DNA of 64,000 bases. Source: Nitrincola alkalilacustris (GTDB lineage Bacteria; Pseudomonadota; Gammaproteobacteria; Pseudomonadales; Balneatricaceae). How positions within the stretch are numbered: position 1 is the first letter of the stretch; the number at the start of each line of letters is the position of its first letter. Of the stretch, positions 17,083-27,032 are shown one piece after another. The stretch lies in the NCBI RefSeq assembly GCF_008973755.1, contig NZ_WBOM01000003.1:434001-498000 (forward strand), given 5' to 3'. A program made the translations under genes and the position numbers. The notes beneath the pieces were generated by a model. The model was not told the DNA's origin, did no database searches, and saw nothing but the letters and a program-made list of their open reading frames with translations.

Positions 17083-17697
17083 ATGCCAATCGAATTCTTG
17101 GTGACATCCCTGGTCATCATTGCAACACCTGGAACCGGGTCGCTCTACACAGTGGCCATGGGGATTACTCAGGGACGTCTTTCCAGTTTATACGCGGCCC
17201 TTGGCTGTACACTGGGTCTGTTTGTGCATATGGCCATCGCTATTTCAGGGGCAGCGACCATTTTTCATACCAGTCCAAAAGCCTTCTCGATGCTGTCACT
17301 CGCTGGTGCTGCTTACATGCTGTATATGGCGGCATCCATGCTGCGCAGTGACGGCCCATTAGCATTGAATCATGATGAGCCAGACAGGCAGGCCGTACAG
17401 ATCATTCGACATGCCATCGTGATCAATCTGCTGAATCCTAAGTTACCCCTGTTTTTCCTGGCGTTTCTGCCAGCGTTTGTATCGGCATCGGACACTCAGG
17501 TTGTCATGGAGATGACGATATTAAGTTTGTGGTTCATGCTGCTGACGCTGATTATTTTTGCACTCTATGGTTGGTTTGCAGCGCTGTTCCGCTCGACTCT
17601 ATTGAGCAAACCACGCGTTATGTTAACCATGCAACGCGGCTTTGCAGTTGCTTTTGTACTGATTGCAATTCAGCTAGTGCACAGCGTATTGGTATAG
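17083..17697 (+). CDS. LysE/RhtB-family exporter
   Basis: About 204 residues from the ATG at 17083 (MPIEFLVTSLVIIATPGTGSLYTVAMG), with GGAGAG upstream. The N-terminal ATPGTGSLYTV is the family's conserved first-helix motif, and LNPKLPLFFLAFLPAFV is the characteristic central segment. It has about six membrane helices and exports amino acids or related small metabolites from the cytoplasm. It probably forms a unit with the upstream AraC regulator. A second LysE-type gene is at 44972-45589. Confidence 0.88.
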   Translation: MPIEFLVTSLVIIATPGTGSLYTVAMGITQGRLSSLYAALGCTLGLFVHMAIAISGAATIFHTSPKAFSMLSLAGAAYMLYMAASMLRSDGPLALNHDEPDRQAVQIIRHAIVINLLNPKLPLFFLAFLPAFVSASDTQVVMEMTILSLWFMLLTLIIFALYGWFAALFRSTLLSKPRVMLTMQRGFAVAFVLIAIQLVHSVLV

Positions 17698-17828
17698 AGA
17701 ACAAGGTTATGTTTTTACCGCTCGCTAGCTTGTCTGCAATGCAACCGAGACTAATGGCAGCAAAAACGGGATAATAGCGGGCTGAACGCAGAACGCTTGC
17801 TGAATCTTACATATCCGGTACCTTGTTA

Positions 17829-20015
17829 ATGGAAATCAAAGTCAATTTTCTCGACAATCTCAGACTCGAAGCCAAGTTTGACGACTTCACCGTCATCACC
17901 GACCAGCCGATACGCTACAAGGGTGATGGCTCAGCCCCCAGCCCGTTTGATTACTTTCTGGCATCTTCAGCGCTTTGTGCTGCTTATTTTGTGCGTGTTT
18001 ACTGCCTTGCGCGCAATATCCCGACTGAGAATATCCGTCTGTCGCAGAACAACATCGTGGACCCGGAGGATCGCTATAACCAGATTTTCAAGATTCAGGT
18101 TGAGCTGCCGGAAGATATTTCAGATAAGGACCGGGAAGGGATACTGCGTTCGATAGACCGCTGTACGGTCAAGAAAGTGGTTCAGACAGGACCGGTTTTT
18201 CAGATCGAGACCGTAGAGAGTCTTGATCAGGATGCGCAAGCCTTGCTGATGGCGAAGCCGGAAGGTGAGGGCAGTACTTATATTGTCGGGAAAGATCTGC
18301 CGCTGGAGCAGACCATCGCCAATATGACCGCGATTCTGGCGGATCTTGGCATGAAGATCGAGATCGCCTCCTGGCGTAATATCGTGCCGCATGTGTGGTC
18401 GCTGCATATTCGTGATGCGGCCTCTCCCATGTGCTTTACCAATGGCAAGGGCTCAACCAAAGAGAGCGCACTGTGTTCGGCGCTGGGTGAGTTCATTGAG
18501 CGTCTGAGCTGCAACTTTTTCTACAACGATCAGTTTTTTGGTGAAGAGATCGCCAACAGTGATTTTGTTCACTATCCGAATGAAAAGTGGTTTCAGCCAG
18601 GCCCGGCTGATGAGCTGCCTGAAGGTATTCTGGATGACTACTGCCTGGCGATCTACAACCCGGACGATGAGTTGTGCGGCTCCAACCTGATTGATACCAA
18701 CTCAGGTAACAGTGAGCGGGGCATCTGCTCCTTGCCCTTTGTGCGCCAGTCGGATGGAGAGGTGGTCTATTTTCCTTCCAATCTGATCGAGAATCTCTAC
18801 CTCAGCAACGGCATGAGTGCCGGTAATACATTGTATGAGGCTCAGGTGCAGTGTCTGTCGGAGATATTCGAGCGGGCAGTGAAGAAGCAGATCATCGAAG
18901 AGGAGATCGCACTGCCGGATGTGCCGCTATCCGTATTGGAGAAGTATCCGCATATTCTGGAAGGTGTTAAAGCATTGGAAGAGCAGGGCTTCCCGATTCT
19001 GGTCAAGGATGCATCATTGGGTGGTAAGTTTCCGGTGGCCTGCGTCACACTGATGAACCCGAGAACAGGAGGCGTATTTGCATCCTTTGGTGCGCATCCC
19101 ACCCTGGAAGTGGCGCTGGAGCGCAGCCTCACCGAGCTGTTACAGGGCCGCAGTTTTGAAGGTCTTAATGACCTGCAGCCGCCGACATTTAACGGACTGG
19201 CAGTCACAGAGCCGAACAATTTTGTGGAACACTTTATCGACTCGTCCGGGGTGATCTCCTGGCGTTTTTTCAGTGCCAGAGCAGATTATGAATTCTGCGA
19301 ATGGGATTTTTCCGGCACAAATGAAGAGGAAGCCACCTGTCTGTTCAGTATCCTGAAGGAGATGGATAAAGAGGTTTACATGGCCGTTTACGAAGACCTG
19401 GGTGCGCCAGTCTGCCGTATTCTGGTGCCGGGTTATTCTGAGGTCTACCCAGTGGATGATCTGGTATGGGATAACACCAATAAAGCACTGGATTACCGTG
19501 AGGACATCCTCAGCATCCACACCCTGAATGACGATCAGTTGGTTGATTTGGCAGAGCGCCTGGAAGAGAGTCAGCTTGATGACTACTCTGATATTATCAC
19601 CCTGATAGGGATTGAATTTGATGAGAATACCGTTTGGGGGCAGCTCACTATATTAGAGTTGAAACTGCTGATCTATCTTGCTCTGCAGCAGCATGAGGAG
19701 GCTCTGGAGCGGGTGGAGCGCTTTTTGCAGTACAACACTAACACTGTCGAACGAGGGTTATTTTATCGTGCGGTGAATGCGGTGCTGGAAATTACCCTGG
19801 ATGATGAATTGGAGCTGGATGATTATCTGCCCAACCTCAAACGCATGTTCGGTGAAGAGGTCATGAAGGCGGTGGTTGGCTCAGTGAATGGCGAGGTGCG
19901 TTTTCATGGGCTGACGCCAACCAGCATGCAGCTGGAAGGCCTGGACAAGCACTTGCGTCTGATCGAAAGCTATAAAAAGTTGCATGCTGCTCGTGCAGCC
20001 AGAGCCAGGCATTGA
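17829..20015 (+). CDS. ycaO: OsmC-YcaO fusion protein
   Basis: A 729-residue protein from the ATG at 17829. Residues 1 to about 135 form an OsmC-like domain with both candidate redox cysteines (ASSALCAAYF and RSIDRCTVKKV). From about residue 150 on it is a YcaO domain with the ATP-binding KESALCSALGEFIERLSCNFF block. The C-terminal part (about 550-729) is helical and TPR-like. E. coli YcaO assists RimO in methylthiolation of ribosomal protein S12, while other YcaOs are ATP-dependent cyclodehydratases. No precursor peptide or partner dehydrogenase is seen here, so the housekeeping-type role is more likely. A cNMP-binding gene follows by 38 bases. Confidence 0.85.
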   Translation: MEIKVNFLDNLRLEAKFDDFTVITDQPIRYKGDGSAPSPFDYFLASSALCAAYFVRVYCLARNIPTENIRLSQNNIVDPEDRYNQIFKIQVELPEDISDKDREGILRSIDRCTVKKVVQTGPVFQIETVESLDQDAQALLMAKPEGEGSTYIVGKDLPLEQTIANMTAILADLGMKIEIASWRNIVPHVWSLHIRDAASPMCFTNGKGSTKESALCSALGEFIERLSCNFFYNDQFFGEEIANSDFVHYPNEKWFQPGPADELPEGILDDYCLAIYNPDDELCGSNLIDTNSGNSERGICSLPFVRQSDGEVVYFPSNLIENLYLSNGMSAGNTLYEAQVQCLSEIFERAVKKQIIEEEIALPDVPLSVLEKYPHILEGVKALEEQGFPILVKDASLGGKFPVACVTLMNPRTGGVFASFGAHPTLEVALERSLTELLQGRSFEGLNDLQPPTFNGLAVTEPNNFVEHFIDSSGVISWRFFSARADYEFCEWDFSGTNEEEATCLFSILKEMDKEVYMAVYEDLGAPVCRILVPGYSEVYPVDDLVWDNTNKALDYREDILSIHTLNDDQLVDLAERLEESQLDDYSDIITLIGIEFDENTVWGQLTILELKLLIYLALQQHEEALERVERFLQYNTNTVERGLFYRAVNAVLEITLDDELELDDYLPNLKRMFGEEVMKAVVGSVNGEVRFHGLTPTSMQLEGLDKHLRLIESYKKLHAARAARARH

Positions 20016-20053
20016 AACAGCCCTGAGGCAGGTGCACTCATTGAGATATCTGC

Positions 20054-20560
20054 ATGACCAGTAAAGTGATTAAAACCATCGCGGCAGATCATGCTCTGGA
20101 AATTCTTGATCGTGTGCATCTGTTTGACTCCTTGTCGCTGGATGACAAGCGCCTGATCGTCCAGATTCCTCAGCTGTTCCAGGTGATTCCAGAAAACGAC
20201 ACCTTCATTCATGCCGGTGATATTGATCACAGCATCTATGTGTTGCTGTCGGGTGAAGCGCTCGTCATCAAGCAGGATGTCATTCTTGGCAAAATTACAC
20301 CAGGTGATTTTGTCGGGGAGGTGGGGTTTGCAACACAAGAGGTGCGAACTGCGTCAGTAGTGGCGATGAGTGATCTGATAGTGCTGAAGATCAATGCTGA
20401 TCGCTTCAGGCTGCTGCCTTGGAATGTGCGTGAGATCATCAAGGATCATATTATAGAGGGCTTGGTCGAACGGATGAAACGAATGAACCAGGAACTTGTC
20501 AATTATCGGGAATTACTGGCTGATCAGCGACGCCCCCCTGTTAAACCAAAAGATAATTGA
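20054..20560 (+). CDS. Cyclic-nucleotide-binding (Crp-like) domain protein without HTH
   Basis: A 168-residue protein with a Crp/Fnr-type beta-roll: LFDSLSLDDKRLIVQIPQLFQVIPENDTFIHAGDIDHSIYVLLSGEALVI, then GKITPGDFVGEVGF as the phosphate-binding cassette region. The cassette has GEVGF and later EVRTAS, so the usual R is displaced and cAMP binding is uncertain. After the C-helix the protein ends in a charged tail with no HTH, so it is unlikely to be a transcription factor. It lies 38 bases after ycaO and is probably co-transcribed with it. Confidence 0.82.
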   Translation: MTSKVIKTIAADHALEILDRVHLFDSLSLDDKRLIVQIPQLFQVIPENDTFIHAGDIDHSIYVLLSGEALVIKQDVILGKITPGDFVGEVGFATQEVRTASVVAMSDLIVLKINADRFRLLPWNVREIIKDHIIEGLVERMKRMNQELVNYRELLADQRRPPVKPKDN

Positions 20561-20641
20561 GTATGTTGTTTGATCGATAGATGATATCGACCATTACAAC
20601 TATAAATATTATGACCCTTCAGCCCCTAAGTCAGGAATGTC

Positions 20642-21397
20642 ATGAGAGTATTTGCTGTTCTCTTTGCCCTGGCGCTTGCTTGCCCAACGTATGCAGCCCA
20701 GACACAAACTGACGCAACGGACGCGACACTCACTTTTACAACCGCCGATGTCTGGCCCTGGGGATACAGGGGTCCGAATGGTGAGCCGGCTGGTTTCGTT
20801 GCAGACTTTGTAGCCGAACTGGCTCAGGAGTCAGGGCTAAAGATTGATAATCAGCTGAGTCCACACTCTCGTGCCCTGATTGAGTTAAGTGCGGGGCAGG
20901 TTGATCTTTCTGTACTCTATTACAGCCCTGAAATGGATGATATTGGAATCAATCTTGGCCGAGTTGTTACCGTGCCTGTGCTCTTTGTGACGCACAAAAG
21001 CGACCAGCGTGGTATTACATTTGATGAGCTTACTCTAGGGCATTCGATAGGTTATATCCGTGGTACCTACTATGGTGAAGCTTTTGCCAGTAAGGATGAT
21101 GTCACCAGGGTATCGGTGCAGTACCTGGATCAGGCTATCCGCATGCTGGAGCTGGGCAGAATCGATGGGTTGCTGGCCAGCGATCGTGCATTTTTCGGTA
21201 CGCTTAAACAGTTGGGCCTGGATGTGAAAGATTTTCAGTTCAACAGCATTGTCAACCAACAGACAGCCTATCTCTACATGTCTCATGGCAGTAAGCGTCA
21301 GGATTGTGAAGCGCCCTTGCGCGAGGCATTGAATCAGATGCGCAGCGATGGTCGTCTGGCAAGAATATTCTCGATGGACTGGGGGGAGGTTGAGTGA
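20642..21397 (+). CDS. Periplasmic solute-binding protein (SBP family 3 type)
   Basis: A 251-residue protein with a Sec signal peptide (MRVFAVLFALALACPTYA) and the two-lobed layout of amino-acid-type binding proteins: TADVWPWGYRGPNGEPAGFVADFVAELAQESG, then SIGYIRGTYYGEAF and the LDQAIRMLELGRIDGLLASDRAFFG hinge segment. No permease or ATPase genes are adjacent, so it may act as an orphan receptor or work with a distant ABC system. The last 50 residues contain a cysteine (QDCEAP). The downstream ICMT-like gene is convergent. Confidence 0.8.
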   Translation: MRVFAVLFALALACPTYAAQTQTDATDATLTFTTADVWPWGYRGPNGEPAGFVADFVAELAQESGLKIDNQLSPHSRALIELSAGQVDLSVLYYSPEMDDIGINLGRVVTVPVLFVTHKSDQRGITFDELTLGHSIGYIRGTYYGEAFASKDDVTRVSVQYLDQAIRMLELGRIDGLLASDRAFFGTLKQLGLDVKDFQFNSIVNQQTAYLYMSHGSKRQDCEAPLREALNQMRSDGRLARIFSMDWGEVE

Positions 21398-21447
21398 TTC
21401 GCATCACTTAGCTGTATCACTCCAAACCGACCCGCTATTACTTCAAC

Positions 21448-21927
21448 TCACCACAACCAACGCTTCACCTGCTTCTGATAGTGCTGGAAGGCTTCGCCAA
21501 ATTTTTCGTTCAGTGCTCGCTCTTCAGGTTCTATCTGAAAACGATCCATGTAGAGGGTATAAAGCCAGGCGAAGATCAGAGCCAGCATGCTGGCCAGATA
21601 GATCCCCCAGCCAGCCAGCGCGACCAGAAAACCAAGGTACATGGGGTTGCGCGTGTAGCGATAGATACCACTGGTGACCAGTGACGAGCTGGCACTGGGG
21701 ATCATGGGGTTAACCGTGGTCGATGCTCGCTTGAAGCTGATCACGCCAGCCAGGGATATCCCAGCGCCTGCGATAATCCCTATGATCAGAGCTGCCCAGC
21801 GCAAGACGTCGGGCAGGGGAAGTCCAGGTAGCGGCGAGGCAATCAGCCACATGATCGCCGCAGTGATCAGTACGACGATAACCGGCGGAATTTTTAATTC
21901 CAGAGATTTCAGGTTGAGTAATTTCAT
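21448..21927 (-). CDS. Isoprenylcysteine carboxyl methyltransferase (ICMT)-like membrane protein
   Basis: A 159-residue membrane protein with four predicted helices and the family motif YTRNPMYLGFLVALAGWGIYL, followed by EPEERALNEKFGEAFQHYQKQVKRW. This RNPxY...E-E pattern is the SAM-binding end of ICMT and phospholipid methyltransferase-like proteins. Bacteria lack prenylated CaaX proteins, so the substrate is unknown; lipids or small thiols and amines are possibilities. It is convergent with the preceding binding-protein gene and lies 239 bases after the next binding-protein gene on the same strand. Confidence 0.82.
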   Translation of the reverse strand: MKLLNLKSLELKIPPVIVVLITAAIMWLIASPLPGLPLPDVLRWAALIIGIIAGAGISLAGVISFKRASTTVNPMIPSASSSLVTSGIYRYTRNPMYLGFLVALAGWGIYLASMLALIFAWLYTLYMDRFQIEPEERALNEKFGEAFQHYQKQVKRWLW

Positions 21928-22166
21928 TCAGCTTCTGACGGCAGGTTATTGATTCATGAAGAACCTTTACACAAAAGTGCGTGTCAGGCAAGGATTGACT
22001 GCCTGTGTGACCGAGGACATGTTGTGGTAGAAGCAGGGGCAGGTTGTTTGGCTGAAAGTGCTCGATCAAGCTTTGTTGATCGTTTTGGTCGCTTGTTTAC
22101 AGGTGTAGGGATGGCTTTCCTGCCGCCACGCTGATGCAGTCAGCGATGCCGGCAGGAAGCAGTTAT

Positions 22167-22922
22167 TTATTGTGGGTACAGAATGTCGTTAAGGCGTCCG
22201 GTGGACTTCAGGTGTTCCAGACCTGCATTGAAGGTGTCAATAATAGTCTGAGCCTGAGGGTGTGCTCTGGAAACTATCAGATGATAGGGCACAGCCTTGA
22301 TTGGTTGAGGGGCGTATGAAACACTATCTTCGATGCCCACAGCGCGAGCAAGCGCCAGGCCAACCTGGATCTCCTCCATCACGCCATCCACTCGTCCAGC
22401 TTGTAATTTCCGGAAGTTGTTTTCAGGTACCCCTATTCTGTCCAAGTTATATCCGGCCTCATCGGTTATGAAGCCATAGTCGTAAGCAACTACTGCGCCT
22501 AGCGTCTTTCCTTTGAGGTCTTCTGGATTACTCCAGTTCAGAGGGCGTTCATTCCAGTAAAAAACCACGGTTTCCAGTTCAATAACCGGTTCGCTGAAGA
22601 GGAAATCCTGACTGCGATCGTCGTTATAACTATAAAGAAATGTTCCATCCAAATGTGCAAGCCTCGCTTCATCCAGACCTCGCGCCCAAGGCATGTACTG
22701 ATACTGTACAGTCCATCCCTGACTGGCGAAGGATTCTGACACCACTTTTGCTGCCGGCCCGCCTTCATCCAATGCTGCACCCTGATAGGGCTCCCACTCT
22801 CCACTGGCAAAAGTGACGGTTTGTGGTGCCTGCGCGTGGCTCTGAATTGCAAATGCAGACACAGCGAGGCTCACTGCCAGATAATAGATGAATTTTGATT
22901 TTTTTATTAATTTCAATGACAT
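22167..22922 (-). CDS. Periplasmic solute-binding protein (SBP family 3 type)
   Basis: A 251-residue protein with an N-terminal signal peptide (positively charged KLIKKSK, then a hydrophobic stretch ending AIQSHA). The mature part begins FASGEWEPYQGAALDEGGPAAKVVSESF and contains the hinge-type segment LQAGRVDGVMEEIQVGLALA. It has the same length as the family-3 protein at 20642 but is clearly diverged from it. The chemoreceptor gene ends 39 bases upstream on the same strand, so the two are probably co-transcribed and the protein may deliver a ligand signal to the receptor (inference). No ABC permease is nearby. Confidence 0.8.
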   Translation of the reverse strand: MSLKLIKKSKFIYYLAVSLAVSAFAIQSHAQAPQTVTFASGEWEPYQGAALDEGGPAAKVVSESFASQGWTVQYQYMPWARGLDEARLAHLDGTFLYSYNDDRSQDFLFSEPVIELETVVFYWNERPLNWSNPEDLKGKTLGAVVAYDYGFITDEAGYNLDRIGVPENNFRKLQAGRVDGVMEEIQVGLALARAVGIEDSVSYAPQPIKAVPYHLIVSRAHPQAQTIIDTFNAGLEHLKSTGRLNDILYPQ

Positions 22923-22961
22923 GATTATTTCCTCAAAACGAATTAAGTCGATGATTAATCT

Positions 22962-24491
22962 CTATTGCCAACGAAAACCGGCAAGGTTCTGCTTTAAATC
23001 ATGGGTTTGTGCACGTACCTCCTGACTGGCTGATGTTGACTCATCCAGTTGATCGCTGGATTGTTGAGACAGCTCAGAAAGGCGGTTGATATTGCGACTG
23101 ATCTCCTGACTGACTTGTGATTGCTGTTCAACTGCTGTGGCTATCTGCGACGTCATGTCGTTAATCTGATTGATTGCTTCAAAAACAACACTCAATGATT
23201 TCTCCGCATCCTGGGATTGTTCCATACAGGACTCACTCGACTGCTTGCCCTCAAGAGCCATAGCGCCTCCTCTTTCGGAGCTGAGCCTCAGGCGTTCCAT
23301 TTTTTTCTCAATCTCTTCTGTACTGTCCTGTGTGCGGGCGGCCAGCTTGCGTACCTCGTCTGCCACCACTGCAAACCCGCGCCCTTGATCCCCGGCCCGA
23401 GCTGCTTCAATCGCGGCATTTAGTGCGAGCAGGTTTGTCTGCTCCGCAATCCCTCTGATGGCAGTCACAATCTCTCCAATACTGTCTACATCTTCCTGCA
23501 GGGTTGACATGGCGAGTGTGGTTTTCCCGATTTTTTCAGACAACTGACTCATGATCAGCACGGTACTCTGCATGGATTGACGTGTTTTATCCGCATTGGT
23601 GACGACACTTTCTGCAGCAGTGGCAGTAGATTGCGCATTCTTAGCAACATCCTGAGTGGCCGTGCTGCTCTGGGTCACAGCGGCAGCAATGGATTCAATC
23701 TCTGAGGTCTGGTCTGATACCAGTTTACGACTGGCATGAAAGGACACTTCCATTCTTTCCACTGCATCATCGACACCCTGAGCCACACTGCCCACTGAGC
23801 TGATAGATTGCTGTAACTTATTTACAAACTCATTGAAGTAACTGATCAGACTCCCGATCTCGTTGTTTTGCTTTACAGGTATGCGTTTGGTGAGATCGCC
23901 TTCTTGCTGGGCCATATCGCGCATGGCATCTCTTAACTGCACAATAGGCCGCTTGACCAGGAGGGTCAGTAGCGTATGAACAATGATAATCAAGGCAAGC
24001 ATGAGCACCAAAGTGCTGAGAATCGAGAAGTAGATGACGTTGCGAAGGCGGTCTGTCAGATAGCTGTAGTTGGTCTCAAGGTAAACATGTGCAATGGGGT
24101 CGCTCCCTGATTCTTCAGCAAACAGAGCCACCTCTCTCAACAACTCCCTGGCAGGCAACTGCTCAGCAGCAACGATCTCATTGTTGGAATTCACAACCAA
24201 CCCTTTACTGAGCCGATCATTCTCAACCAGATACACGCCATTGATGATTTCACTGCCAATGGTCGCTCTCAGGATACGATCAACAGTACTCAGCTCGTAA
24301 TTCCATAGGGCTTCGGGTAAAGAAAGACCCAAAAATGCTGAAATGTCTTCCTGTTGAGCCGATACAGTCTGATGCAAGCCAGCAGCACTTCTCTGATAAT
24401 CGATCCATGAACCGATAATAAGAAGTGTAGCAATGATGGAGACTGCATACAGGTTGAATTTCAGGGTCAGTGAATTATTGCGTCGGGACAT
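22962..24491 (-). CDS. Methyl-accepting chemotaxis protein
   Basis: A 509-residue receptor. A membrane helix near residues 10-30 is followed by a short periplasmic region of about 115 residues without a recognisable Cache domain, a second helix around 150-175, a HAMP domain ([28 protein letters not shown]) and a long coiled-coil signalling domain. The invariant hairpin tip is [37 protein letters not shown]. It should signal to CheA/CheW at the pole; no che genes are in the window. It lies directly upstream of a periplasmic binding-protein gene. Confidence 0.95.
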   Translation of the reverse strand: MSRRNNSLTLKFNLYAVSIIATLLIIGSWIDYQRSAAGLHQTVSAQQEDISAFLGLSLPEALWNYELSTVDRILRATIGSEIINGVYLVENDRLSKGLVVNSNNEIVAAEQLPARELLREVALFAEESGSDPIAHVYLETNYSYLTDRLRNVIYFSILSTLVLMLALIIIVHTLLTLLVKRPIVQLRDAMRDMAQQEGDLTKRIPVKQNNEIGSLISYFNEFVNKLQQSISSVGSVAQGVDDAVERMEVSFHASRKLVSDQTSEIESIAAAVTQSSTATQDVAKNAQSTATAAESVVTNADKTRQSMQSTVLIMSQLSEKIGKTTLAMSTLQEDVDSIGEIVTAIRGIAEQTNLLALNAAIEAARAGDQGRGFAVVADEVRKLAARTQDSTEEIEKKMERLRLSSERGGAMALEGKQSSESCMEQSQDAEKSLSVVFEAINQINDMTSQIATAVEQQSQVSQEISRNINRLSELSQQSSDQLDESTSASQEVRAQTHDLKQNLAGFRWQ

Positions 24492-24771
24492 GATATGGAC
24501 TCCGTAATGACTGCCTGAGTATGCGAATGTATTCAGTCTAGCACCTCGCCATAACTTACGGCGGGCATTTCTGATAGCTACTGCATTTAGATGATTGTTG
24601 GTCAGGGAAGGAAAGGCCTGGTATACACACCACAGAACTGAATGGCTTCTGCCGCCTGATACTGACGGCCTGAATCAGGGTTGTAGCTCTGGTTTTATAC
24701 CAGTACATTAAGATGACAGGTCGAGGCTGCTGTATTCGTGGCCGACCACATTTTGAGAGTTGAGGACAGCC

Positions 24772-25509
24772 ATGACCAATGGAACTGAAACGAACGCATC
24801 GCTGGCGGTGTTGATTGATGCTGATAATGCAAGCCCTGCCATCATCGAAGGTCTGCTGGCCGAGGTGGCCAAGCTCGGCGTGGCAAGCGTCAAGCGCATA
24901 TATGGCGACTGGACCAAACCGAATCTGGGCTCATGGAAAAATGAACTGCTGCAGCACTCCATCCAGCCGATTCAGCAGTTTGGCTACACGACCGGCAAGA
25001 ATGCGACCGACAGTGCCATGATCATTGATGCGATGGATCTGCTTTATGCTGGTCACTTCTCGGGTTTCTGTATAGTCTCCAGCGACAGTGACTTTACGCG
25101 TCTGGCTTCACGGATACGAGAGTCCGGGCGGCGAGTGTATGGCTTCGGCGAACGCAAGACGCCACGTCCTTTTGTGTCAGCCTGTGATCGTTTCATCTAT
25201 ACCGATGTCTTCATGGCGCCCAAGGATGATCCTGAGCAGGAAGTGATCAAACCGGTTACGGCCAAGCAGCTGAAAGGGGATACCGCTCTGGTTAATCTGA
25301 TTCGGTCAGGAATAGAAGCAGAGTCTGATGAGGCAGGCTGGGCTCAGTTGGGGCCGGTCGGTAGCTATATCAACAAGACTGCCAATGATTTTGATCCGCG
25401 CAACTATGGTTTCTCCAAACTTAGCCAGTTGATTGTAGCGATTGGGCTTTTCGAGATAGACCGGCGCGATTCAATGGTGCTGGTTCGAGATGCCAGAAAG
25501 AAGAGCTGA
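24772..25509 (+). CDS. NYN-domain nuclease-like protein with LOTUS (OST-HTH) domain
   Basis: About 245 residues from the ATG at 24772, with TTGAGG upstream. The N-terminal half is a NYN (PIN-like) RNase fold: LIDADNASP, ATDSAMIIDAMDLLYAG and VSSDSDFTRLASRIRE carry the acidic residues expected to bind Mg2+. The C-terminal 75 residues (LVNLIRSGIEAESDEAGWAQLGPVGSYINKTANDFDPRNYGFSKLSQLI) are a LOTUS/OST-HTH domain, which binds RNA or protein partners. This two-domain layout matches the LabA-like family. RNA processing or decay is likely, but the substrate is unknown. Confidence 0.88.
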   Translation: MTNGTETNASLAVLIDADNASPAIIEGLLAEVAKLGVASVKRIYGDWTKPNLGSWKNELLQHSIQPIQQFGYTTGKNATDSAMIIDAMDLLYAGHFSGFCIVSSDSDFTRLASRIRESGRRVYGFGERKTPRPFVSACDRFIYTDVFMAPKDDPEQEVIKPVTAKQLKGDTALVNLIRSGIEAESDEAGWAQLGPVGSYINKTANDFDPRNYGFSKLSQLIVAIGLFEIDRRDSMVLVRDARKKS

Positions 25510-25561
25510 CTCTGGGCATACAGGGGTGGCATATAGAGTGCAGCTCTCAAAACCTTTTTGA

Positions 25562-27007
25562 TCAGACAAAAACCGCCATCTTTTCCCCCTGCAGTTCACT
25601 GATCAGTTTTTTTGATTCCTGCCCGATCAGCTCAACAGCCTTCTCATTTTCAATACAGGGGCGCTCGGTAAAGTTAAGACGCATGCAGTTGCGGTATTTA
25701 CCGGATGCCGAGAAGAGTATGCCGGGTGCCAGGCTGACACCTTTGCGCGTGGTGCGCTTGTTCAGCTCAGCCGTATCCACATCTGCCGGCAGCTCAACCC
25801 AGAGCAGAAAGCCCCCCTGTGGGTAGCTGATACGTGTGCCTTCAGGAAAATAACGCTCTACCCAGTCGATCATCATGTCACGGCTATGCTGATAGCGAGA
25901 GCGCATCTTGCGCACATGCCTTTCATAGCCCCCCTGAGCAATGAACTCGGCCAGTGCCAGCTGCGGCAGCGTGGCACTGCAGGCTGTCGAGACATACTTC
26001 ATATGGACCACCTGATTAAGGTGGCGCCCCGGTGCCACCCAGCCCACCCGAAGCCCTGGTGCCAGCGTTTTTGAGAAGGAGGAACAGAGCATGACGCGGC
26101 CATCTGTATCGTAGGACTTAATGGTGCGTGGGCGTGGGTACTGATACGAAAGATCGCCATAGATATCATCTTCGATAATAGTCAGATCGTAACGGGCAGC
26201 CAGTGCCACCAGCTTTTGCTTGTTCTCGTCTGGCATCGTGTAGCCGAGCGGGTTGTTGCAGGTAGGTGTCAGTTGCAGCGCCTTGATCGGCCATTGGTCC
26301 AATGCCAGCTCCAGAGCTTCCAGACTGATCCCGGTTTCGGGGTGGGTTGGTATCTCGATGGTTTTAAGGCCATGAGCCTTGATCGACAGCATTGAGCCGT
26401 AGAAGCTCGGCGAATCCACCGCAACGATATCTCCGGGTGTGCAGATCGCCCGAAGACTCACTGACAGTGCCTCCTGGCAACCGGTAGTGGTGACGATATC
26501 ATCCGGATGCAACAGACTGCCTGAGTCCACCATCAGACGCGACAGTTGTATGCGCAGCTTGTCTGAACCGCGCAGATCCTCATAGGAAAAGGTCTGGATA
26601 GGGGCCGTACGGTTCAGTTCAGACAGAATTTTGCGCAAGGGAATAAGGGATTTGGCATTCAGATCGGGAATCGCCCGGCTGAGCTGTATCACGTTCGGCT
26701 CATACATGTTGGAGAGCAGGTTCAGCACCTCTTCCCAGTGCGACACCTCCAGCGGGCGCTGTACAGGGCGGGATACATCAGGCAGGTTCGGTGTGCGCTG
26801 CCGGTTAAGAACATAGAAACCGGACTTGGGACGGGCTTCTATCAGCCCCTTGCGCTCCAGCGTTCTGTAAGCCTCCTGTATGGTGGAGATGCTGACATCG
26901 TACTCCGTACTCAAAATACGTATTGATGGGAGCTTCTGGCCCGGCTGGTAGTAGCCCTGCTCGATACGTTCGCACAACGCTGTGGCGACCTGCTTGTAGA
27001 GCTTCAT
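25562..27007 (-). CDS. yjiR: MocR-type regulator (GntR HTH plus aminotransferase fold), YjiR-like
   Basis: A 481-residue protein from the ATG at 27007 (MKLYKQVATALCERIEQGYYQPGQKLPSIRILSTEYDVSISTIQEAYRTLE, a GntR winged HTH). The rest is a fold-type-I aminotransferase domain with TPTCNNPLGYTMP and the PLP lysine in SSFSKTLAPGLRVGW. MocR proteins use PLP as an effector cofactor and usually do not transaminate. It is divergent from a DUF1127 gene exactly as yjiR/yjiS are in E. coli, which supports the name. Its upstream region is rich in CTGTA-type repeats. The frame stays open a further 51 codons upstream, but that part overlaps the operator region. Confidence 0.85.
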   Translation of the reverse strand: MKLYKQVATALCERIEQGYYQPGQKLPSIRILSTEYDVSISTIQEAYRTLERKGLIEARPKSGFYVLNRQRTPNLPDVSRPVQRPLEVSHWEEVLNLLSNMYEPNVIQLSRAIPDLNAKSLIPLRKILSELNRTAPIQTFSYEDLRGSDKLRIQLSRLMVDSGSLLHPDDIVTTTGCQEALSVSLRAICTPGDIVAVDSPSFYGSMLSIKAHGLKTIEIPTHPETGISLEALELALDQWPIKALQLTPTCNNPLGYTMPDENKQKLVALAARYDLTIIEDDIYGDLSYQYPRPRTIKSYDTDGRVMLCSSFSKTLAPGLRVGWVAPGRHLNQVVHMKYVSTACSATLPQLALAEFIAQGGYERHVRKMRSRYQHSRDMMIDWVERYFPEGTRISYPQGGFLLWVELPADVDTAELNKRTTRKGVSLAPGILFSASGKYRNCMRLNFTERPCIENEKAVELIGQESKKLISELQGEKMAVFV

Positions 27008-27032
27008 ATCTGTAATGCCTGTGATTTGTTTG

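Noticed and set aside
21928-22166. Small plus-strand frame at 21949-22134 between the ICMT-like and binding-protein genes
   Set aside because: It has no ribosome binding site, no recognisable domain and atypical composition, so I treat the 239 bases as non-coding.
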